6,593 bases of DNA from Candidatus Eiseniibacteriota bacterium (GTDB lineage: Bacteria; Eisenbacteria; RBG-16-71-46). The DNA lies in the NCBI GenBank assembly GCA_021414165.1, contig JAIOPA010000420.1:1-6593 (forward strand), written 5' to 3'. Under the pieces are notes generated by a model. It had not been told where the DNA came from. It saw only the letters and a program-made list of their open reading frames with translations, and did no database searches. A program made the translations under genes and the position numbers. Positions 1-5,708 of this stretch are shown here, piece after piece; the stretch's first letter is position 1, and each line of letters starts with the position of its first letter.

Positions 1-2
1 GA

Positions 3-62
3 TTGGCGGTGGCGACGGCGTTTGAGTACGTTCGCCGCATCTTGAGCGAGGTGAGCCTGTGA
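3..62 (+). CDS. C-terminal end of an unidentified upstream gene (partial)
   Basis: An open frame runs in from the left edge and ends at TGA 60-62. It encodes the last 19 residues of a protein, ending in FEYVRRILSEVSL. The stop overlaps the GTG start of the next gene in a 4-nt GTGA arrangement, which is typical of translationally coupled operon genes. Codon use (GCG, GTG, CGC, CTG) matches the real genes in the window. The fragment is too short to assign a function. Its coupling to a heptosyltransferase-type gene suggests, by inference only, a role in envelope glycan or lipid A/core assembly. Confidence 0.6.
   Translation: MAVATAFEYVRRILSEVSL
48..54 (+). promoter_or_regulatory. Ribosome binding site supporting the GTG start at 59
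   Basis: The SD-like string GAGGTGA has its GAGG core at 48-51, 7 nt before GTG 59. It lies inside the end of the upstream gene. It supports GTG 59 as the true start, because the GT9 Rossmann strand ILFVRPRFLGD follows almost at once and a later start would remove it. Confidence 0.6.
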
Positions 63-1099
63 AGCCAGTGAGCAGTTCCGGAATCCGCCGAATACTCTTC
101 GTGCGCCCGCGGTTCCTGGGCGACGTGTGCCTCACGCTCCCTGCGGTCGACGCCGCGCTCGCCGCATGCCCCGGTGCCAAGGCGGCCTACGTGACCGAGG
201 CCGCGCTCGCGCCGCTCCTGAAGGGCGATGCACGCTTCGCCGAGATCATCACCGTGCCCAGCAAGCCCACGCCCGGCGAGACGCTGGCATTGATCGGCCA
301 ACTGCGCCGCTTCGCGCCCGACGTGGCGTTCGACTTCTTCTGTAATCCGCGCACGGCCGTGTGGACCGCCGCCTCGGGCGCGCGCATCCGCGTGGGCTAC
401 CCCAACAAGGGCTGGCGCTCGGCGCTCTACACGCATCATGCGCGGCCACGCGTGTTGTCGAGCGTGGGCTTCCATCTCGCGAGCGTGTCGGCGCTGGGCT
501 GGCCGGTGCCCACGGGCGATGTGTCGCCGCGGCTCACGCATGACGAGACGATGCGCGACGAAGCACGCGCGGCATTGCATGCCATGGGCGTGCGCGATGA
601 TGCGTTGCTGGTGGGCATGCACCCCGGCGCACGCTGGCCCACGCGGCGCTGGGCGCCCGAGCTCTTCGCGCTCCTCACCGAGCGCGTGCTGCACGAGCAC
701 ATGAACGCCACCGTGTTGGTGAGCGCGGGCCCCGGCGAGGGCGACATGGCGCGCGCGGTGCTCGAGCATCTGCCGCCCGAGCGCGCCAAGCTCATCGAGG
801 GCTGGCCGCTCGCACGATTCGTGGCCATGCAGTCGCTGTGCCGCGCATTCGTGAGTGGCGACACGGGTCCGGTGCACACCGCCGTGGCCGCCGGCGCACC
901 CACGCTGGGCCTCATGAGCCGCAACCGCCCCGCGATGTTCTTCCCCTACCCCGAGTCCGACGGCCACCGCGCGTACTGGTCGCGCGTCGAGTGCTCGCCG
1001 TGCGATCGCGACACCTGCGACGACCTGCGCTGCCTGGCCCGGCTCACGGTGGATGGCGCATGGGAGAAGCTGCGGCCGATGCTGAGCGTGAAGCGCTAG
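59..1099 (+). CDS. Glycosyltransferase family 9 protein (ADP-heptose:LPS heptosyltransferase type)
   Basis: This is a 346-residue GT-B glycosyltransferase of family GT9, the WaaC/WaaF/WaaQ group, which transfers heptose from ADP-heptose to the inner core of lipopolysaccharide at the cytoplasmic face of the inner membrane. The N-terminal domain opens with ILFVRPRFLGDVCLTLPAV (residues 12-30), and Asp22 sits at the position of the family's catalytic-base Asp. The C-terminal nucleotide-sugar domain shows GMHPGARWPTRRW (186-198) and SGDTGPVHTAVAAG (266-279), both hallmark GT9 blocks. The end carries four cysteines, CSPC (312-315), C320 and C325, in the spacing often seen at GT9 C termini. Length is normal for the family. 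The start overlaps the stop of the preceding gene, so it is probably the last gene of an operon. Family membership is secure, but acceptor and position in the core (I, II, III, or another glycan) cannot be told from sequence. Confidence 0.9.
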   Translation: MKPVSSSGIRRILFVRPRFLGDVCLTLPAVDAALAACPGAKAAYVTEAALAPLLKGDARFAEIITVPSKPTPGETLALIGQLRRFAPDVAFDFFCNPRTAVWTAASGARIRVGYPNKGWRSALYTHHARPRVLSSVGFHLASVSALGWPVPTGDVSPRLTHDETMRDEARAALHAMGVRDDALLVGMHPGARWPTRRWAPELFALLTERVLHEHMNATVLVSAGPGEGDMARAVLEHLPPERAKLIEGWPLARFVAMQSLCRAFVSGDTGPVHTAVAAGAPTLGLMSRNRPAMFFPYPESDGHRAYWSRVECSPCDRDTCDDLRCLARLTVDGAWEKLRPMLSVKR

Positions 1100-1213
1100 C
1101 GCACTGCTCACGAAGCACGCAGGTTGGGCTTTACTTCGTCGCAACGCTTCGATGACAACCGCGCTCATGCATCGTGCTTCAATCCTGTTGCCCTCGCGAC
1201 ACCGCCCCCGAGT

Positions 1214-1217
1214 GGAG
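1214..1217 (+). promoter_or_regulatory. Ribosome binding site deciding the ATG start at 1225
   Basis: GGAG lies 7 nt before ATG 1225. The in-frame GTG at 1174 has no purine-rich SD upstream and would only add a Cys- and Pro-containing 17-residue leader unlike the family's start. ATG 1225 is therefore preferred. Confidence 0.6.
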
Positions 1218-1224
1218 TCGCGCC

Positions 1225-2481
1225 ATGGAGTCATCGCTTCGCTCGCTGGTCCGTCAGCTCGCAGCACTCCCTGACCCCGAGTTCGTCACCGCGGTCCAAG
1301 AAGAGTTCGGCAAGGGCCGCTCGCAGGCCGTCCGCGAAGTCATCCATCTGATCGAACTCGATCGTCGCGGAATCACCCGGCGCACCGCGTACCCGACGCT
1401 CTACAAGTACTGCGTGCATGTCCTTCGGTTGTCCGAGGACAGCGCCATGAAGCGCGTCCAGACTGCGAAGGCGGCGCGGCGCACGCCCGGGATCCTCGAC
1501 GCGCTCGCCGATGGCCGCTTGCACCTGTCGGGCGTCGCGCTGATCGCGCCTTACATGAACGCGTCCAACTCGAAGACGCTCATCGATGCTGCGATGGGCA
1601 AGACCAAGCGCGAGATCCGGCTGTGGCTCGCCGAGCAGTTCCCGCAGGGCGATCTTCCGACGCGGATCGTGGCGTTGCAGTCGAAGGCGGTCAGCACTCA
1701 CGAGGCGACGCAGGACACTGCGACTGCAAGCACCGAAAGCAAGTCTGCGTACGTGGAACCGCAATCCCAGATGCGGACAGGACTACTGGAGCCGGCTCCA
1801 GCTGCACCATCACATGCTCTTGAAGAGGCGAGTCAGACAGGTCCACTTCAACAGCAAGCGAGTGCTTGCACACCACATCTATCAACATCACCCGCTGCTA
1901 CACCCGCAACACCCGCTACACCTGCTACACCTGCCACACCCGCTGAACATGCCGCGCATGCTGCACCTGCACCGGCAGCGCCGCCCTCTCCTACATTCGT
2001 CCTGCCCCGCTCGCCGGATCGCTACGCGCTGCAGACCACGATCGATGAAGAAGCCCACGCGCTGCTGCGTGAGGCGCAGGACCTACTCATGCACTCCGGG
2101 CAGGGCCACGAGATCGCAGCGGTGCTCAAGCGTGCGCTGATCGAGTTGGTGCTCATGCTCAAGAAGCGCCGGTTCGCGCAGACCGAGCGCCCGCGTACGC
2201 GTTCCAGTCGAGGCGAAGGCCGATACATCCCAGCCGAGGTACGTCGCGCGGTATTCAAACGCGACGGCGGAAGGTGCACATTCGTCGACGACTCCGGTGA
2301 ACGCTGCCACGAGACCGGCTTGCTCGAGTTCGACCACACCGTGCCGTTCGCGCGAGGAGGACGTGCCACGGTCGAGGGCATGAGGCTGCTGTGTGACCGC
2401 CACAATCAGTTCGAAGCCGAGCGCGCGTTCGGCAAGGGCTTCATGCAGGAAAAGCGGCAAGCTCGAGCCAAGAGCGCCTGA
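1225..2481 (+). CDS. HNH endonuclease domain protein with helical N-terminal domain and Ala/Thr/Pro linker
   Basis: This is a 418-residue protein in three parts. Residues 1-150 form a helical domain with blocks such as REVIHLIELDRRGI (37-50) and LADGRLHLSGVALIAPY (94-110). This layout occurs in HNH proteins found in many copies in Myxococcota, Gemmatimonadota and related genomes, and resembles DUF222-HNH proteins. Residues 155-258 are a low-complexity linker with five ATP tripeptide repeats. Residues 265-318 are a second helical segment ending in LKKRRFAQTERPR. Residues 333-403 are the HNH domain: YIPAEVRRAVFKRDGGRC, a second Cys at 361, LEFDHTVPFARGG with the DH pair at 370-371, and CDRHN at 390-394. 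Cys351, Cys361, Cys390 and His393 could form a structural metal site. The central Asn of the motif appears to be Gly385 (TVEGMRLLC, where relatives often read TVENxxLxC). It should be a metal-dependent nuclease by family; its target and role are unknown. It stands alone, with gaps of 125 and 153 nt on either side. Confidence 0.85.
   Translation: MESSLRSLVRQLAALPDPEFVTAVQEEFGKGRSQAVREVIHLIELDRRGITRRTAYPTLYKYCVHVLRLSEDSAMKRVQTAKAARRTPGILDALADGRLHLSGVALIAPYMNASNSKTLIDAAMGKTKREIRLWLAEQFPQGDLPTRIVALQSKAVSTHEATQDTATASTESKSAYVEPQSQMRTGLLEPAPAAPSHALEEASQTGPLQQQASACTPHLSTSPAATPATPATPATPATPAEHAAHAAPAPAAPPSPTFVLPRSPDRYALQTTIDEEAHALLREAQDLLMHSGQGHEIAAVLKRALIELVLMLKKRRFAQTERPRTRSSRGEGRYIPAEVRRAVFKRDGGRCTFVDDSGERCHETGLLEFDHTVPFARGGRATVEGMRLLCDRHNQFEAERAFGKGFMQEKRQARAKSA
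1897..1941 (+). repeat. Five tandem 9-nt units encoding Ala-Thr-Pro repeats
   Basis: Five consecutive 9-nt units of consensus GCTACACCC encode five Ala-Thr-Pro tripeptides in the linker of the HNH protein. The units differ only at third codon positions (GCT/GCA/GCC and CCC/CCT). The array keeps the reading frame, so changes in copy number would only change linker length. Slippage or unequal recombination is the likely origin (inference). Confidence 0.85.
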
Positions 2482-2602
2482 AGCGCGCGGCGAGCCTGGG
2501 CCAGCGCGGGACATGTGCGCGCGAACACACGCTGGATCTTCGAGCCACAGGTAGCCGGAGGTACGCACCCACCCTGCTTCTCCGGCACCAACCCACACAT
2601 CA

Positions 2603-2612
2603 TGCTAGCTTC
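2603..2612 (+). promoter_or_regulatory. Possible extended -10 promoter element of the SAM hydrolase gene
   Basis: TGCTAGCTTC contains an extended -10-like TGnTA core with hexamer TAGCTT at 2606-2611. There is no clear TTGACA-like -35 about 17 bp upstream. A related TATCTTC lies at a similar distance before the oligopeptidase gene. If used, transcription would begin near 2618 and the leader would be only about 17 nt. This is a pattern-based guess. Confidence 0.3.
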
Positions 2613-2613
2613 A

Positions 2614-2632
2614 CGGTCCACCGGGGGGACCG
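2614..2632 (+). promoter_or_regulatory. Inverted repeat overlapping the Shine-Dalgarno site of the SAM hydrolase gene
   Basis: CGGTCC (2614-2619) and GGACCG (2627-2632) are perfect complements around a 7-nt loop. The G-run at 2623-2628, the only plausible SD, lies 6 nt before ATG 2635; it falls partly in the loop and partly in the 3' arm. In RNA this could limit ribosome access. The hairpin forms only if transcription starts upstream of 2614, which conflicts with the -10 candidate at 2606-2611. Confidence 0.35.
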
Positions 2633-2634
2633 CC

Positions 2635-3456
2635 ATGCCGCAGACCGAACGCACGAGCCGACCGATCATCACGTTCCTCACGGACTTCGGGAATGACGAC
2701 TGGTTCGTCGGTGTGGTGCACGGCGTGCTGCACACGTTGGCACCCGACGCGCATGTCGTGGACCTCGCGCACTCGATCCCGCCGGCGAACATCGGCCGCG
2801 GGGCGTTCATGCTCGAGGCGGCAGCACCCGACTTCCCGCAGGGCACCGTGCATCTGGCGGTCGTGGATCCCGGCGTGGGCACCGAGCGGCGCGCGCTGGC
2901 GGTGGAAGCGCACGGCCAGTACTTCGTGGGCCCCGACAACGGTCTCATGGAGTGGGCGTTCTGCTCACCGCAGGCCAAGATCCACGAACTCACGAACCCG
3001 AAGTTCTTCCGCCCGCAGGTGAGCCGCACGTTCCATGGCCGCGACGTGTTCGCGCCGGTGGCGGCGGCACTCGCGCGTGGCGAGTCCATTACCTCGCTCG
3101 GCCCCGCCATCTCCGACCCGATCCGACTGCCCGCGCATGAACCGGCGCGCAAGAACGGCACGCTCGTGGGCCACGTGGTGTTCGTGGATCGCTTCGGCAA
3201 TGCGCTCACGAACCTCACGGCATCGTCGCTGGCCGGCGCGTTCGGCGACTCGGCACCCGACTCGGCCTACGAGGTCGCGATCCTCGACCGCGTGATCCCG
3301 GGCCTTGCCCGCTCGTACGGCGACGCACCGGTGGGCACGGTCGTCGCACTGCTCGGATCCAGCGGCCGGCTCGAGATCGCCCAGGTGGGCGGCGCGGCCT
3401 CGGACCGCATGGGCATCGGCGAGGGCGACACGGTCATCGTGCGGCGCCGCAGCTAG
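2635..3456 (+). CDS. S-adenosyl-L-methionine hydrolase (adenosine-forming), DUF62 / SAM hydroxide adenosyltransferase family
   Basis: This 273-residue cytoplasmic enzyme is predicted to split SAM with water into adenosine and L-methionine. Conserved blocks appear in order: ITFLTDFGNDDWFVGVVHG (12-30) with Asp17; VDPGVGTERR (77-86); VGPDNG (98-103); TFHGRDVFAPVAA (132-144); VDRFGNALTNL (184-194); and a C-terminal beta domain with SSGRLEIA (242-249) and GIGEGD (260-265). Asp78, Arg85 and His134 match the Asp-Arg-His set of characterised members such as PH0463 (D68, R75, H127), with the same 7-residue Asp-Arg spacing. Fluorinase and chlorinase (FlA, SalL) share the fold. The length of 273 residues, close to ordinary hydrolases, and the intact Asp-Arg-His set favour hydrolysis. 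ATG 2635 is chosen because it has a G-rich SD 6 nt upstream and the family's first strand begins about 10 residues in. It appears to be a single-gene unit, closed by the hairpin at 3472-3512. Confidence 0.9.
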   Translation: MPQTERTSRPIITFLTDFGNDDWFVGVVHGVLHTLAPDAHVVDLAHSIPPANIGRGAFMLEAAAPDFPQGTVHLAVVDPGVGTERRALAVEAHGQYFVGPDNGLMEWAFCSPQAKIHELTNPKFFRPQVSRTFHGRDVFAPVAAALARGESITSLGPAISDPIRLPAHEPARKNGTLVGHVVFVDRFGNALTNLTASSLAGAFGDSAPDSAYEVAILDRVIPGLARSYGDAPVGTVVALLGSSGRLEIAQVGGAASDRMGIGEGDTVIVRRRS

Positions 3457-3471
3457 CCTGAGCCGGCGTCT

Positions 3472-3512
3472 CGACGCCCCGGTCGCGTGCCCTGCACGCC
3501 GCCGGGGCGTTG
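3472..3512 (+). terminator. Probable transcription terminator hairpin after the SAM hydrolase gene
   Basis: The arms ACGCCCCGG (3474-3482) and CCGGGGCGT (3502-3510) pair perfectly, and two more pairs (one G-U) extend the stem to 3472/3512. The loop itself folds, since GCGTGC (3485-3490) and GCACGC (3494-3499) make a 6-bp stem with a 3-nt loop, giving a long, nearly continuous hairpin. It begins 16 nt after the stop. The following bases TGTCGTATCTT are only moderately T-rich, so intrinsic termination is likely but not certain. Confidence 0.6.
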
Positions 3513-3515
3513 TCG

Positions 3516-3522
3516 TATCTTC
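3516..3522 (+). promoter_or_regulatory. Possible -10 promoter element of the oligopeptidase-globin unit
   Basis: TATCTTC lies 26 nt before the ATG at 3542 and just after the preceding terminator hairpin. It matches the TANCTTC pattern found before the SAM hydrolase gene. No good -35 is visible. The predicted start near 3528 would leave a leader of about 14 nt that still contains the SD. Confidence 0.35.
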
Positions 3523-3532
3523 CGCCGGTCCC

Positions 3533-3539
3533 GGAGGAG
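3533..3539 (+). promoter_or_regulatory. Strong ribosome binding site deciding the ATG start at 3542
   Basis: GGAGGAG is a near-ideal SD ending 2 nt before ATG 3542, with the GGAGG core 4 nt away. It selects this ATG over in-frame upstream starts that lie inside the SAM hydrolase gene, and the protein then begins with a signal peptide. Confidence 0.75.
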
Positions 3540-3541
3540 TC

Positions 3542-5692
3542 ATGCGCCCTACCACTCGCATCGTCGCCGCGCGTCTCGCTGTCTGCCTGCTGCTCTCCAG
3601 CCAAGGAACCCTGCTCATGTCCGGCCCTGTGTCCGCCGCCACCCCGCAGCCCCCGATCGCCGACAAGCGCCCGCACTCGTTCACGCTGCACGGCGAGACG
3701 TTCCACGACGACTATGCGTGGCTGCGCGAGAAGACGGACGCCAAGGTCATCGACTACCTGAACGCCGAGAACGCCTACACCGACCAACTCACCTCGGCGC
3801 AGGCGCCGCTCCGCAGCAAGCTCTACGACGAGATGCTGTCGCGCATCCAGCAGACCGACCTGTCGGTGCCCTACCAGAAGGGCGGCTACCTCTATTACTC
3901 GCGCACCGTCGAGGGACAGCAGTACCCCATGTACTGCCGGAAGCGCGGCGACGAGAAGGCGCCTGAGGAAGTGCTGCTCGACCTGAACGAGTTGGCCAAG
4001 GGCCACACGTTCATGGCGATCGGCGATTTCGAGGTGAGCCCCGACGAGCGCCTGCTGGCCTACACCACCGACGACAACGGCTATCGCCAGTACCGCCTGC
4101 ACGTGAAGGACCTCACCACCGGCGACACGCTGGCGGTGACCGACGAGCGCGTGACCAGCCTGGCGTGGACCGCCGACAGCCGCACGGTGTTCTACACGCA
4201 GGAGGACGCCACCTCCAAGCGCAGCTACCGGCTCTATCATCGCGAGCTGTCGCAGCCGCACGCCACGCTGCGCGATGAAGAGCGCGACGAGCGGTTCGAC
4301 GTGCACATCGACCTGTCGCGCAGCGGCGAGTGGCTGTTCTACACGATCTCCAGCCACACCACGTCCGAGGTGCGCGTGCTGCCCGCCGACAAGCCGTTCA
4401 CGGCGCCTTCGCAGATCGCGCCGCGCGTGCAGGACCAGGAGTACTACGTCGATCATCGCCGCGACGAGTTCTGGATCCGCACCAACGACAAGGGCCGCAG
4501 CTTCCGGTTGGTGAAGACCAAGGTCGCCACGCCGGATCCGTCGCACTGGGTCGAGGTCGTGCCGCACCGGCCCGAGGTCATGCTGTCGGGCATCGACTGC
4601 TTCGCGCAGACGGTGGTGCTCACCGAGCGCGAGAACGCGCTGCCGCGCATCACGGTGCTGGAACCCGAGAAGGGCACGTCGCGCCGCGTCGAGTTCAAGG
4701 AGGCGGCCTACACCGTGGGCCCCGCCACGAACGCCGAGTACGCGCCCAAGACGTTCCGCTACGCGTACCAGTCGTTCCTCACGCCGCCGAGCGTGTACGA
4801 CCTCGACCTGGCCACGATGAAGCCCGAACTCAAGAAGCGCACCGCCGTGCTGGGCGGCTGGGATCCTTCGCACTACGTCATGGAGCGCACCACGGCCACG
4901 GCGAGCGACGGCACCAAGGTGCCCGTGACGCTGCTCTACAAGAAGGGCCTGCCGCGCAACGGCACCGCGGCCGCGCTGCTGTACGCGTATGGCTCGTACG
5001 GCATCTCGTCGAACGTGACGTTCAACTCGAACAGGTTCAGCCTGGTGGACCGCGGGGTGGTGTACGCGCTCGCGCACATCCGCGGCGGCGGCGATCTGGG
5101 CAAGACGTGGCACGACCAGGGCCGCATGCAGAACAAGATGAACACGTTCACCGACTTCATCGCGTGCGCGCAGTATCTGAAGGACTCCGGTGTGTGCGCG
5201 AAGGACCGCTTGGTGATCCAGGGCGGCAGCGCCGGCGGCCTGTTGATGGGCGCGGTCACGAACCTGGCCCCCACGCTGTTCACCGGCGTGCTCTCGCAGG
5301 TGCCGTTCGTGGATGTGATCAACACCATGCTCGACGAGTCGCTGCCGCTCACGGTGGGCGAGTTCGAGGAGTGGGGTAATCCCAAGGTCGAGAAGGACTT
5401 CGCGGTGATGCGGCGCTATTCGCCGTATGACAATATGGCGCAGGCGGCCTACCCGGCGATGCTCGTGAAGACGAGCCTCAACGACAGCCAGGTCGGCTAC
5501 TGGGAGCCCGCGAAGTACGTGGCGAAGCTGCGCACGCTCGACACGGGTGGCAAGCCGGTGCTGTTCAAGTGCAACATGGGTGCGGGCCACGGTGGGGCGT
5601 CGGGCCGCTATGATGCGCTGCACGAGGCCGCGTTCGATTACGCGTGGATCCTCGAGACGCTGCGCGTCCCAGAGCCCAAGCCTGTCCCTTGA
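3542..5692 (+). CDS. Oligopeptidase B-type serine peptidase (S9A, prolyl oligopeptidase family) with signal peptide
   Basis: This 716-residue peptidase combines a beta-propeller gate with an alpha/beta-hydrolase domain and is expected to cleave short peptides after Arg or Lys. Residues 1-32 look like a Sec signal peptide: Arg at 2, 6 and 11, a hydrophobic stretch, and VSA before the cut at 32/33. The cap and propeller span roughly 35-430, beginning with family-typical HDDYAWLREK (55-64). The catalytic domain has YAYGSYG (481-487), HIRGGGDLG (512-520), the nucleophile Ser563 in GGSAGG, Asp648 in TSLNDSQVGYWEPAK and His683 in MGAGHGGASGRY. The Ser-Asp and Asp-His spacings (85 and 35) equal those of enterobacterial oligopeptidase B. 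Glu607 and Glu609 in GEFEEWGNP fall at the P1-specificity positions (E576/E578 in Salmonella), whereas the P2 aspartates (D460/D462) are replaced by Asn491 and Thr493. Classical oligopeptidase B is cytoplasmic; this one is probably periplasmic. The globin gene follows 16 nt later. Confidence 0.9.
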   Translation: MRPTTRIVAARLAVCLLLSSQGTLLMSGPVSAATPQPPIADKRPHSFTLHGETFHDDYAWLREKTDAKVIDYLNAENAYTDQLTSAQAPLRSKLYDEMLSRIQQTDLSVPYQKGGYLYYSRTVEGQQYPMYCRKRGDEKAPEEVLLDLNELAKGHTFMAIGDFEVSPDERLLAYTTDDNGYRQYRLHVKDLTTGDTLAVTDERVTSLAWTADSRTVFYTQEDATSKRSYRLYHRELSQPHATLRDEERDERFDVHIDLSRSGEWLFYTISSHTTSEVRVLPADKPFTAPSQIAPRVQDQEYYVDHRRDEFWIRTNDKGRSFRLVKTKVATPDPSHWVEVVPHRPEVMLSGIDCFAQTVVLTERENALPRITVLEPEKGTSRRVEFKEAAYTVGPATNAEYAPKTFRYAYQSFLTPPSVYDLDLATMKPELKKRTAVLGGWDPSHYVMERTTATASDGTKVPVTLLYKKGLPRNGTAAALLYAYGSYGISSNVTFNSNRFSLVDRGVVYALAHIRGGGDLGKTWHDQGRMQNKMNTFTDFIACAQYLKDSGVCAKDRLVIQGGSAGGLLMGAVTNLAPTLFTGVLSQVPFVDVINTMLDESLPLTVGEFEEWGNPKVEKDFAVMRRYSPYDNMAQAAYPAMLVKTSLNDSQVGYWEPAKYVAKLRTLDTGGKPVLFKCNMGAGHGGASGRYDALHEAAFDYAWILETLRVPEPKPVP

Positions 5693-5695
5693 TGC

Positions 5696-5700
5696 GGGAG
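5696..5700 (+). promoter_or_regulatory. Ribosome binding site supporting the GTG start at 5709
   Basis: GGGAG lies 8 nt before GTG 5709, within the 16-nt gap after the oligopeptidase stop. The same frame is open further upstream, but that part lies inside the oligopeptidase gene and encodes Arg/Ser-rich sequence unlike a globin. Confidence 0.65.
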
Positions 5701-5708
5701 TCCTCTCT

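Larger units (their letters stand above)
2482..2634. other. Intergenic region between the HNH gene and the SAM hydrolase gene
   Basis: This 153-nt stretch has no convincing gene. The downstream frame stays open through it back to 2515, but that extension (with an ATG at 2602) lacks an SD and does not resemble the start of the SAM hydrolase family. I see no strong terminator hairpin after the HNH stop. The last 35 nt hold a possible -10 element and a short inverted repeat, listed separately. Confidence 0.6.

Noticed and set aside
436..924. A 162-codon minus-strand open frame inside the glycosyltransferase gene
   Set aside because: It shows no domain, is Ser/Arg/Ala-biased, and lies entirely antisense to a well-supported GT9 gene.
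1093..1102. The 10-bp palindrome GCGCTAGCGC over the stop codon of the glycosyltransferase gene
   Set aside because: It is too short and has no loop or T-tract for a terminator. Such palindromes are common by chance in GC-rich DNA.
1110..1151. Weak inverted repeats (ACGAAG with CTTCGT, or CGAAGC with GCTTCG) after the glycosyltransferase gene
   Set aside because: Stems are only 6 bp with large loops and no T-rich tail, so a terminator cannot be supported.
1174..1224. GTG at 1174 as an alternative start of the HNH gene
   Set aside because: No SD precedes it, and the added residues do not look like the start of this family. ATG 1225 has GGAG at the right distance.
1897..1941. Possible CRISPR-like or regulatory tandem repeat
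   Set aside because: The units are 9 nt, contiguous, in frame, and vary only at third codon positions, so they are a coding microsatellite in a protein linker.
2515..2634. N-terminal extension of the SAM hydrolase, including ATG 2602
   Set aside because: The extra residues are atypical for the family and lack an SD. ATG 2635 has a G-rich SD and places the first conserved strand close to the N terminus.
3575..3586. Lipoprotein signal around Cys15 of the oligopeptidase
   Set aside because: The residue before Cys is Val instead of Gly, Ala or Ser, and Cys15 lies inside the hydrophobic core. The VSA site at 30-32 fits ordinary signal peptidase I better.
3434..5623. A 729-codon open frame on the minus strand, antisense to the oligopeptidase gene
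   Set aside because: It is a mirror of a GC-rich gene with few A/T third bases. Its translation is dominated by Arg, Ala, His, Val and Leu without recognisable domains, while the plus strand encodes a complete, motif-rich enzyme.
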